Source: Candidatus Palauibacter denitrificans (GTDB taxonomy: Bacteria; Gemmatimonadota; Gemmatimonadetes; Palauibacterales; Palauibacteraceae). From it: DNA of 45,595 nt. This document shows, piece by piece, positions 25,067-32,062 of this stretch. A program made the position numbers and the translations under genes. Within the stretch, counting starts at the first letter, position 1, and each line of letters begins with the position of its first letter. The stretch is taken from NCBI GenBank assembly GCA_009841015.1, contig VXMQ01000127.1, positions 1 through 45,595 of the forward strand, read 5' to 3'. The notes beneath the pieces were generated by a model. The model did not search any database. It had not been told where the DNA came from and saw only the letters and a list, made by a program, of their open reading frames with translations.

Positions 25067-26287
25067 GTGGGTGAGGCCGGGCACCCCTTCGCCCAACTCG
25101 GTCTCTCGTCCGACCTCGTCGAGACCGTGGCGAGGGCGGGCTACGCCGAGCCCACCGAGATTCAGCGCCAGGCGATCCCCGCCATCCTCGCCGGCCACGA
25201 CGTGCTCGGCACCGCCCACACGGGCACCGGAAAGACGGCGGCCTTCACACTCCCCGCGGTGCAGCGGCTCGCGGGCACGGAACCGTCCACCGCCCCGCGA
25301 GGCCTCGTCATCACGCCGACGCGCGAACTCGCGCAGCAGGTCGGCGCCGCCGTGACGACCTACGGCGCGGCCTCCTCGATCGAGTCCGTCGTCGTCCACG
25401 GCGGCACGCCGCTGGGGCCCGAGAAGGCGGAACTCTCGTTCGGGTGCGACGTGCTCGTCGCCACGCCGGGCCGGTTGCTCGACCACATCAAGCGCGGGAA
25501 CGCGGACCTGTCCCGCGTCGAGGTCCTCGTGCTCGACGAAGCCGACCGCATGCTCGACATGGGGTTCATAGACGATGTGAAGGAGATCGTTCGCCACACG
25601 CCGGACGACCGGCAGACGCTCCTCTTCTCCGCGACGATGCCCGACGGTGTCCGGTGGCTCGCCCATCAGTTGATGACCGATCCCGAAGAGGTGCAGGTGG
25701 GTCGGGAGACCGCGGCGGAGGGCATCCGCCAGGTCCTCCATCCGGTGGACTGGTCGCAGAAGCACGCGCTCCTTCACCACCTGCTCGGCGAGTGGCCGGA
25801 GGGACAGGTGCTCGTCTTCACGCGCACGCGGGTGACGGCGACCTACCTGGCCGACTATCTGCGGTCGCACGACGTCGCGGTGGCCGGGCTGCACGGCGGC
25901 AAGCATCAGGACCAGCGCGACAAGGCGCTGCGGCGCTTCCGCGAAGGCTCGATCCGCGTCCTCGTCGCCACGAACGTGGCCGCGAGAGGTCTGGATATCC
26001 GCGGCATCCGCCATGTCGTGAACTTCGACGTGCCGGAAGATCCCCGCGACTACGTGCACCGTGTGGGCCGCACCGCCCGCGGCGACGACACCGGCGACGC
26101 GATCACGCTCATGGCCGCGAGCGACTGGGTCGAGATCCGAGCCATCGAGCGTCTTCTGGGCGAGACAATCGACCGTCGCGTCGTGCCCGGCTTCGAACCC
26201 GACGTCGAGCCGCCGCCCCCGGAGGAGCCGGAGGTCGAGCGCCCCGAGCCCACTGCCCTCCGGCGCGGGATCCGGCGGCGGCGCTGA
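25067..26287 (+). CDS. DEAD-box RNA helicase (RhlE/DbpA-like)
   Basis: ATP-dependent RNA unwinding, probably in ribosome assembly or RNA turnover. The 406-aa protein has the Q motif (FAQLGLS...AGYAEPTEIQ), Walker A AHTGTGKT, PTRELAQQ, TPGRLLDH, the DEAD box in LVLDEADRMLDMG, SAT, and C-terminal lobe motifs VATNVAARGLDI and HRVGRTAR. A short acidic, proline-rich tail ends in RRGIRRRR, a likely RNA contact. The GTG start at 25067 has no Shine-Dalgarno. It sits inside a seven-codon ATG-started frame (25051-25074) that could couple initiation. I cannot assign the subfamily. Confidence 0.93.
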   Translation: MGEAGHPFAQLGLSSDLVETVARAGYAEPTEIQRQAIPAILAGHDVLGTAHTGTGKTAAFTLPAVQRLAGTEPSTAPRGLVITPTRELAQQVGAAVTTYGAASSIESVVVHGGTPLGPEKAELSFGCDVLVATPGRLLDHIKRGNADLSRVEVLVLDEADRMLDMGFIDDVKEIVRHTPDDRQTLLFSATMPDGVRWLAHQLMTDPEEVQVGRETAAEGIRQVLHPVDWSQKHALLHHLLGEWPEGQVLVFTRTRVTATYLADYLRSHDVAVAGLHGGKHQDQRDKALRRFREGSIRVLVATNVAARGLDIRGIRHVVNFDVPEDPRDYVHRVGRTARGDDTGDAITLMAASDWVEIRAIERLLGETIDRRVVPGFEPDVEPPPPEEPEVERPEPTALRRGIRRRR

Positions 26288-26389
26288 CCGCGGCGCGACA
26301 CCGGCCCCGGCCCGGCTTTCGCTCCGCGCGGCGCGGGGCCCATATTCGGCTGTCGGCTCGTTCGGTTCCTCCTTCGCGGAGTTTTCATC

Positions 26390-28312
26390 ATGTCCGTCGG
26401 TACCTCTGTCGCCGCCCGCCCGGGCTCACGTTGCCACCGCCGATCCATGGCCCCCCGGGTGTCGCTGGCGGCCCTGCTGCTGGTGCTGCTGCCCCCGGTC
26501 GCCGAAGCCCAGCGCACCTCCAAGCCGGTCCTGCACGGGCGACACTGGATGGCGATCACCGGGAAGCCGCTCGGCGCCACCGCCGGGGCGCGCATGTTCC
26601 ACCAGGGCGGGAACGCGGTCGACGCGGCCGCCGCCATGCTGGCCGCGACGTCCACGATGTGGGACGTGCTCTCGTGGGGAGGGGAGACGCAGGCGCTCAT
26701 CTATCACCCCGGAGAACAGCGCGTGATCGGCGTCAACGCGCTCGGCGTGGCTCCCACGGGCGCGACCCCCGAACACTACCGCGCGGAGGGGCATGACAAC
26801 TTCCCGCCCGAGTTCGGCCCGCTGTCGGCCGTGACTCCCGGCACGCCCGGCGGGCTCATGACGATGCTCGCAGAGTGGGGCCGCCTGAGTCTCTCGGACG
26901 TCCTGCAGCCTTCGATCGAGATGGCGGACGGATACCCGATCGAAGCGGACGCGGCGCGCCGCATCCGGAATACGGTGGACGAGATTCGGCAGTGGCCGTC
27001 TTCCATGGATGTGTACTTCACGCACCCGGACGACGCGGAGAACCCGGGCCCGCGAGAGGGCGAGATCTTCCGGCAGCCCGGCCTCAAGCGGACGCTCGAA
27101 CGGCTCGTGGAGGCCGAAGCCGAGGCGCTGGCCGGAGGCGCCAGCCGCAAGGAGGCGATCTACGCCGCCTACGACGCCTTCTACCGGGGCGACATCGCGG
27201 CGGACTTCGTGGCGGGGGCGCAGGCCGCCGGGGCGCTCATCACGATGGAGGACATGGCGAACTGGCAGGTGTACCTCGAGGAGCCCGTCACCGCCAACTA
27301 CAAGGGGATCGACGTCTACAAGCTCACGACCTGGGTTCAGGGCCCCGTCATGCTGCAGGCGCTCAACATGGCCGAGCAGCTCGACCTTCGGGCGATGGGA
27401 TACAACAGCGCGAACTATCTCCACGCCCTCTACCAGGTGATGAACCTCTCCTTCGCCGACCGCGACTTCTACTACGGGGACCCCTACTTCCCGCCCGCGG
27501 AACCGATCGAGGGACTCCTCTCGAAGGACTACGCGAAGGCCCGGATCGAGACCATCGACTGGGACCGGAACGATCCGAACGCGGGGCCCGGCGATCCCTA
27601 TCCCTTCCAGGGGGAGCAGAACCCCTTCGCCGACCTGCTCGAGCGGTGGGGGACGCGGGCCGCCGTCACGACGGAACAGGGTGTGGAGCTGTCGCTGAAC
27701 GATCACGCGGAACTCGATGAGGACTTCTATCTCGGCACCACCTCCGTGCAGGCGGCGGACGACGAGGGCTGGGTCGTGTCCATCACGCCCTCCGGCGGCT
27801 GGATCCCCGCCGTCGTCGCCGGGGAGACCGGGATCGGGCTCTCGCAGCGGGCCCAGAGCTTCGTGCTCGACGAGGCGGACAACCCGTACAACGTGATCGA
27901 GCCCGGCAAGCGGCCCCGCGCCACGCTCACGCCGGGCATGGCGCTGAAGGACGGCCGTCCCTTCCTCTCCTTCGCGGTCCAGGGCGGCGACGGACAGGAC
28001 CAGAATCTGCTCCAGTTCTTCCTCAACGTGGTCGAGTGGGACATGAACGTGCAGCAGGCGGTCGAGGCGCCGAACATGAACAGCTTCCAGATGCGCGGCT
28101 CGTTCGGCCAGCACGAGACGCGCCCGGGACGGATGCTCCTGCAGGACGCGACCCCGCCCTGGATCCGCTCCGCCCTGGAATCGATGGGCTACGACCTGAC
28201 CTTCGCGGAGCGCACGTCGGGGCCGATCAACGCGATCTTCTTCGACTGGGAGAACGACGCCTTCTGGGGCGGCTCGAGCCACCACGGCGACGACTACGGC
28301 ATCGCGTGGTAG
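26390..28312 (+). CDS. Gamma-glutamyltransferase-family Ntn hydrolase, secreted
   Basis: Periplasmic or secreted self-cleaving Ntn hydrolase of the GGT/cephalosporin-acylase family. The 640-aa precursor has a signal peptide ending ...VAEAQ (about 41), the large-subunit motif GGNAVDAAAAMLA and the processing site LGTTSVQ, where T450 should become the N-terminal nucleophile of a 191-aa small subunit. Compared with classical GGT, the TTH(Y/F)S after the cut is TTSVQ, and the oxyanion-hole SSM segment (PGKRPLSSMSP in E. coli) reads PGKRPRATLTP. It is therefore a divergent family member whose substrate may not be glutathione. GGAG eight bases before the ATG supports the start. It converges with the amidase gene 18 nt away. 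Confidence 0.9.
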   Translation: MSVGTSVAARPGSRCHRRSMAPRVSLAALLLVLLPPVAEAQRTSKPVLHGRHWMAITGKPLGATAGARMFHQGGNAVDAAAAMLAATSTMWDVLSWGGETQALIYHPGEQRVIGVNALGVAPTGATPEHYRAEGHDNFPPEFGPLSAVTPGTPGGLMTMLAEWGRLSLSDVLQPSIEMADGYPIEADAARRIRNTVDEIRQWPSSMDVYFTHPDDAENPGPREGEIFRQPGLKRTLERLVEAEAEALAGGASRKEAIYAAYDAFYRGDIAADFVAGAQAAGALITMEDMANWQVYLEEPVTANYKGIDVYKLTTWVQGPVMLQALNMAEQLDLRAMGYNSANYLHALYQVMNLSFADRDFYYGDPYFPPAEPIEGLLSKDYAKARIETIDWDRNDPNAGPGDPYPFQGEQNPFADLLERWGTRAAVTTEQGVELSLNDHAELDEDFYLGTTSVQAADDEGWVVSITPSGGWIPAVVAGETGIGLSQRAQSFVLDEADNPYNVIEPGKRPRATLTPGMALKDGRPFLSFAVQGGDGQDQNLLQFFLNVVEWDMNVQQAVEAPNMNSFQMRGSFGQHETRPGRMLLQDATPPWIRSALESMGYDLTFAERTSGPINAIFFDWENDAFWGGSSHHGDDYGIAW

Positions 28313-28330
28313 CCGTTCGCTAGCGCGGCG

Positions 28331-30118
28331 CTATTCGCCCCGCTCCATCACGTCGAACAGATCGTAGCGCCTCGGTGAACGGTTCCGGCCGCCCCGGCGG
28401 TCGGATCCGTCGCCCGGACCGCCCCCGCCCCGTTCGGCGGGCCGGAGTTCGCCGGGGTCCGCGGGACGCCGCAGGTGCCAATCGGTCGCGCGCTGGTACG
28501 CCGCGATGACGGCGAGCAGGTGGTGCTCCGCGTAGGGTTCCGCGCCGAACATGCCCCCGATGGGTCTCGGGTATCCCGTCGATCCGGTCTCGAACCCGAT
28601 CGGGAAGCCGATGAGCGGCAGCCCCACCATGTCGAAGGGGAAGGGCGCCGTCTGCGTCACCAGGTCGCAGTGGCCGAACACCTCGTCGAGGATCTCCCTC
28701 AGAAGAACGAGCCGGGCCCGCGAGCCCCGCACGTACTCCGCCGCCGGAAGGAGCAGCCCGTTGATCCACGGCGCGAGCGAGACGCCGAACTTCCTCACGT
28801 CATCGCGAAGGTGTTCGAGGAAGATCTCGGAGCGCTCCGGGAGTCGCACGTTGTTGAAGTTGAAGCTCGTCAGCGCCTCCCAGTGGGTGGGGAAGTCGAG
28901 TTCGACAATCTCCGCCCCCATCTCGTCAAGGATCGCGAGCATGCGCCGCCGCGCCTCGACCGTCGCCACCTCCCGGCGGTACGCCGCCTGCGTCCGCTCG
29001 CGCCGCGGGAACGAACTCCCGATGCGGTCGATGTCGGGGTCGGGGTCGGGCCCGGGATCCTCCGGGGGTTCGGGTTCGTCCAGAAAGCCCGGCAGGACGC
29101 CGATCCGCACCGCCCCGCCGCGCTCCGGATGCCGGAGCCCGCCGTCGGCCTCGCGCACCGCCTCCAGGTAGTCCGGGACCGCCGGGAGTCCGAGGGATCG
29201 GGGGTCCGCGGGGTCCGGCCCCGCCATGATCTGCAGCATCAGTGCGGCGTCGACCGCGTCCCTGGCCAACGGACCCGGGTGATCCCGCGTATAGGTGAGG
29301 GGGAGGATGCCGTGCAGCGAGACCCGGCCCATCGTCGGCTTGATTCCCGTCAGGGCCTGCGCGTTCGAGGGGTTCGTGATCGAGCCGCCGGTCTGCGTCC
29401 CGGTGCTCGACGCCGCCATGCGTGCCGCCACCGCCGTCGCCGATCCGCTCGAGGACCCGCCCGGGCTCACGTCCTCGTTGTAGGGGGCCCAGGCGTTCAC
29501 CGTCGTGCGCTCCCCCGTGGGCGTCGACGCGGCCGTCGTCGCGAGCGGGCCCATCTGGGTCTTGCCGAGCAGGATCGCGCCCGCGTCGCGAAGCCGGGCC
29601 CACGAGGTCGCATCGAAGTCCGGCACGAAGTCCTCGAGGATGAAGGAGTTGGCCGTCGTGCGGACCCCGGCCGTGAAGTAGTTGTCCTTGATCGCGAGCG
29701 GCACGCCCGTGAGCGGCGCACGTCCACGCGTCCGGTCGGCGGTTCGGGCCGCCTCGAGCGCGGTCCGGGGAACCACCGTGTTGAACGCCTGGTAGCGGGG
29801 TTCCCATCGGCCGATCCGCGCGAGATACGCCTCGACGAGTTCGACCGCGCCCACGTCGCCGTCGCGCAGGAGCCGCGCCGCCTCCGCGAGCGTGAGTTCG
29901 GTCAGGTCCGCAGGTTGAGGGCGGCCCGCCGGCGGGAGGCCCGGTTCGCGGAGGCGTTTGGCCACGGCTCGGCCGTCCGCTCCGGTCGCCGCGGGGGATC
30001 GCGTACCGGGCCCGGACGCCGCGTTGGAGACCGCGCCCAGAGTCGCCGGGGTCGCCATGGCGGTCGCGGTCAGCGCCGTCATCCGCTCGAGGAAGCGGCG
30101 CCGGTTCAGCTCACTCAT
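28331..30118 (-). CDS. Amidase-signature hydrolase with Tat-type signal
   Basis: Ser-cisSer-Lys amidase. The 595-aa protein starts with a twin-arginine-like signal (NRRRFLERM followed by an Ala/Thr-rich stretch to about 35). The catalytic lysine is K144 (PLAIKDNYF), the bridging serine about S222 in PGGSSSGSA and the nucleophile S246 in TQTGGSITNPSN. The 24-residue S222-S246 spacing matches the family. An insert of acidic and proline residues (about 350-375) and a Gly/Arg-rich tail after residue 560 are unusual. The gene overlaps by 8 nt the stop of a small upstream gene resembling an amidase gamma subunit. The substrate amide is unknown; GatA is unlikely because of the signal peptide. Confidence 0.92.
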   Translation of the reverse strand: MSELNRRRFLERMTALTATAMATPATLGAVSNAASGPGTRSPAATGADGRAVAKRLREPGLPPAGRPQPADLTELTLAEAARLLRDGDVGAVELVEAYLARIGRWEPRYQAFNTVVPRTALEAARTADRTRGRAPLTGVPLAIKDNYFTAGVRTTANSFILEDFVPDFDATSWARLRDAGAILLGKTQMGPLATTAASTPTGERTTVNAWAPYNEDVSPGGSSSGSATAVAARMAASSTGTQTGGSITNPSNAQALTGIKPTMGRVSLHGILPLTYTRDHPGPLARDAVDAALMLQIMAGPDPADPRSLGLPAVPDYLEAVREADGGLRHPERGGAVRIGVLPGFLDEPEPPEDPGPDPDPDIDRIGSSFPRRERTQAAYRREVATVEARRRMLAILDEMGAEIVELDFPTHWEALTSFNFNNVRLPERSEIFLEHLRDDVRKFGVSLAPWINGLLLPAAEYVRGSRARLVLLREILDEVFGHCDLVTQTAPFPFDMVGLPLIGFPIGFETGSTGYPRPIGGMFGAEPYAEHHLLAVIAAYQRATDWHLRRPADPGELRPAERGGGGPGDGSDRRGGRNRSPRRYDLFDVMERGE

Positions 30119-30395
30119 GGTTCCGCGCGCTCACTTCGGCGGGGTAGATGGCCGGCGCCGGCCCCATGGGGTCGAACTCGAAGTCGGCGATCGCCCCGGG
30201 CGTCGACCTCAGGAAGCGCCGAGCGGACGCCATGATGCGACGTTGATCCGCCGACGCATCCTCGTCGTCCTCGGGGAGCACGGAGAGATCGACGCCCGCG
30301 AGCGCGAGCCGCGTGCGGATGTACGCGTCGAGTTGCTCGTCCGTCACCTCCTGTGACGACGCGACGGAACGTGGCGGAGAGGGTCGGCGGGCCAT
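30111..30395 (-). CDS. AtzG/GatC-like small amidase partner
   Basis: A 94-aa soluble protein. The ATG at 30395 has GGAGG four bases upstream, which decides the start against the much longer open frame. The C-terminal 70 residues (LDAYIRTRLALAGVDL, then ARRFLRSTPGAIADFEF ending GPAPAIYPAE) resemble the small AtzG/DUF4089-like subunits that wrap around AtzE-type amidases, including the terminal (G/E)PAP segment. This is my reading of the pattern, not a search result. Its stop lies 8 nt inside the amidase gene, so the two are translationally coupled and probably form a complex. It has no signal peptide although the amidase appears to have one. Confidence 0.72.
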   Translation of the reverse strand: MARRPSPPRSVASSQEVTDEQLDAYIRTRLALAGVDLSVLPEDDEDASADQRRIMASARRFLRSTPGAIADFEFDPMGPAPAIYPAEVSARNHE

Positions 30396-30516
30396 GGCGC
30401 CTCCGTTGGGGAGAGGTTCGGAAGCATCATGATGTCGGCGATCGTCGCGCGCCACCGGTGTCTTCCGTTCCGGGCGCGCCACAGGGGTTTGCCGCGAACC
30501 CGAAGCCGCACTAACG

Positions 30517-30544
30517 TTCACGAAGACGGATGCAAGGCCATATT
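30517..30544 (+). promoter_or_regulatory. Possible sigma70-type promoter
   Basis: TTCACG (30517-30522), 16-bp spacer, CATATT (30539-30544): four of six matches in each box, within the most AT-rich stretch of this gene-free region. It would start an RNA near 30551 that ends at the terminator at 30710. Confidence 0.35.
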
Positions 30545-30550
30545 TCTTGA

Positions 30551-30710
30551 GCCAACAATTGCCCATAGAGTCTCCGATCCGGAGGCGGACGTCATGCCCT
30601 GCGGGGACGGCGAAAACCGATGGGAGGGGCCGAACCGTGTTGCGGAGGGCTTCAAGAAATCCCCTTGCATCTGATTCTACAGAGGGGGTGACCCACGGGT
30701 CGCCCCTTTT
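30551..30710 (+). ncRNA. Candidate small RNA or attenuated leader
   Basis: The stretch between the possible promoter and a good intrinsic terminator holds no convincing gene; an 81-codon frame (30429-30674) is open but shows no protein-like features. Local hairpins include CTCCG/CGGAG at 30572-30584. UCCCCUU (30660-30666) can pair with GAGGGGG (30682-30688), which would break the 5' arm of the terminator, a layout typical of attenuators. No known riboswitch, SRP, 6S or tmRNA motif was recognised. Together with the promoter and terminator entries this covers the 371-base gap before the zinc-ribbon gene. Confidence 0.35.
30684..30710 (+). terminator. Intrinsic terminator-like hairpin with T-run, + strand
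   Basis: GGGGTGACCC (30685-30694) pairs with GGGTCGCCCC (30697-30706), one G-U pair and about a 4-nt effective loop, followed by TTTT. This is the best intrinsic terminator in the window. It lies 56 nt upstream of the zinc-ribbon gene and downstream of no + strand gene. Confidence 0.65.
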
Positions 30711-30766
30711 GCATCCCGGACGGGACGCGGGGCGCCGGACGGGCGGGGACGGCATGGGATGGCGGC

Positions 30767-31522
30767 GTGTTTCTCGAACTGGCTGAAGTCCTGGACTGTC
30801 CTGACTGCGGGGCGTCAGCCGGGCTCGTCGCCTTCGTCGACCGGGCCGAGTCGCGTCGCGTGGTCGAGGGCAGGCTGGGCTGCCCATTGTGCGAGATCGA
30901 GGTGCCCATCCGTGGGGGGGCGATGCGCTTCGATCTTTCCGATGCCGCGCGACGCGCCGCCCCGGGCGCCGGGATGGCGCCCCCCGCGGGGACAGGGCTC
31001 GAGGCCGCGGCGGCTCCGGCCGGGCACGCCGGAGAAGCCGCTCCGGACCAGGCGCTGCGCCTTGCCGCCCTGCTCGGCGCGAGCGACCGGGCCGGCATGG
31101 TGGTGCTCCTGGGCCCGCGACTGGCCGCGCACGCCCCCGCCATCGCCCGCCTCGGCGACCGTCTCGAGGTGCTCGTCTGGATGTCGGACTCCGGCGACCG
31201 TTCCCCCCCGTCTGCGGTGCCCGTCGAGGATCTCGTCGCGGGCGTCGATCCTCTCCTGGGCGCCGCGCCGGACCGCTGGCCGATCCGCTCCGGCGCGCTG
31301 CACGGCATCGCGCTCGCCGCTCCCATGACGCTCCAACTTTCCGAGATCACCCGCTGCGCGCGTCCCGGCGCGCGTCTCGTAGTGGAAACTCCGGGCTCGG
31401 CGGAACTCGACTCGCTCGCCGCGTCGGAGTTCGCGGAAGTCGCCTCCGATTCGACGGTCTGGGTCGGTGAACGTCGTCCAGGCGTAGCCGGAGATTTGCC
31501 ACAGCTTGACAAGACGCTATAA
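30767..31522 (+). CDS. Zinc-ribbon (Trm112-like) protein, function unknown
   Basis: 251 aa from a GTG at 30767. The N-terminus (about 1-58) has two CxxC knuckles, CPDC and CPLC, about 28 residues apart, and resembles Trm112-like zinc ribbons often fused or paired with methyltransferases. The rest is Ala/Gly/Pro-rich, with an alternating hydrophobic pattern (GMVVLLGPRLAAHAPAIA, later ITRCARPGARLVVETPG) reminiscent of a degenerate Rossmann-like methyltransferase fold but lacking a clear SAM-binding GxGxG. The last codons and stop overlap the promoter of the next gene. No strong Shine-Dalgarno is seen, so the start is uncertain. Confidence 0.75.
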   Translation: MFLELAEVLDCPDCGASAGLVAFVDRAESRRVVEGRLGCPLCEIEVPIRGGAMRFDLSDAARRAAPGAGMAPPAGTGLEAAAAPAGHAGEAAPDQALRLAALLGASDRAGMVVLLGPRLAAHAPAIARLGDRLEVLVWMSDSGDRSPPSAVPVEDLVAGVDPLLGAAPDRWPIRSGALHGIALAAPMTLQLSEITRCARPGARLVVETPGSAELDSLAASEFAEVASDSTVWVGERRPGVAGDLPQLDKTL

Positions 31523-31523
31523 T
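31496..31523 (+). promoter_or_regulatory. Sigma70-type promoter for the TPR gene
   Basis: TTGCCA (31496-31501), 16-bp spacer, perfect TATAAT (31518-31523). The -10 box overlaps the TAA stop of the zinc-ribbon gene. Transcription would begin near 31530, about 75 nt before the chosen TPR start. Confidence 0.6.
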
Positions 31524-31605
31524 TCCCCGTTGTCGCCAGATGTGTGGGATGGGTGGAAGGTGGTTGAGTGAGACGCAAGATCCAGCTCGCTCGGGGGGAG
31601 GTGGC

Positions 31606-32043
31606 ATGGTGTGGTGGAAGATCTGGGACAGTGACGGAAGGCGCCGACGGAAGCAGCCGGACTTCTACGAGGAAGGTGTGGAACTGGTTCGGCAGGAACT
31701 CTACCATGAGGCGCTCATCTCGTTTCGTCTCTCCTTGAAGTACAGCCCGCGGCATCCGGCCACGCTGGAACAGATGGCCGTGGTGTACACGCACATCGGA
31801 CTCACCGATGACGCCGTTCGCGCCTACGGGGCCGCGCTTGAGGAGCGTCCGCGCAGCACGGCCGCGCACTACGGTCTGGCCTTCCTTCTGTTGAAGAAGG
31901 GCGCCGAGCGGGACGCCTCGCGGCACCTTCAGGAGTTCCTCGCCTATGCGCGGGGAGACCGGGAAGAGCCGAGGCATCTCGAGCACGCCCGGCGCACTCT
32001 GCAGCGGCTCGGCGTGCCGGTCGCGGAGTCGGTCGCACACTAG
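31606..32043 (+). CDS. Tetratricopeptide-repeat protein
   Basis: 145 aa starting at the ATG at 31606, which has GGAGG four bases upstream; another in-frame ATG at 31540 would add 22 residues of low similarity to a protein start and is nearly leaderless relative to the promoter. Residues about 18-115 form roughly three TPR units (FYEEGVELVRQELYHEALIS, PATLEQMAVVYTHIGLTDDA, STAAHYGLAFLLLKKG), predicting a protein-protein interaction scaffold. The N-terminus MVWWKIWDSDGRRRRK is short, aromatic and basic. No signal peptide. The acyl-CoA synthetase gene starts 19 nt downstream, so the two are probably cotranscribed. Function unknown. Confidence 0.85.
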   Translation: MVWWKIWDSDGRRRRKQPDFYEEGVELVRQELYHEALISFRLSLKYSPRHPATLEQMAVVYTHIGLTDDAVRAYGAALEERPRSTAAHYGLAFLLLKKGAERDASRHLQEFLAYARGDREEPRHLEHARRTLQRLGVPVAESVAH

Positions 32044-32062
32044 CGCCCCGCGTACGAGCAGC

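Noticed and set aside
26303..26340. GGCCCCG/CGGGGCC pairing between the helicase and the GGT gene
   Set aside because: Seven-bp stem over a 24-nt loop in very GC-rich sequence, no T-run; expected by chance.
30429..30674. 81-codon plus-strand frame as a leader or small protein
   Set aside because: No ribosome-binding site and no protein-like pattern; it overlaps the candidate RNA unit.
31506..31523. TTGACA and TATAAT close together
   Set aside because: Spacing is only 6 bp, too short for sigma70; the TTGCCA at 31496 with 16-bp spacing is the usable -35.
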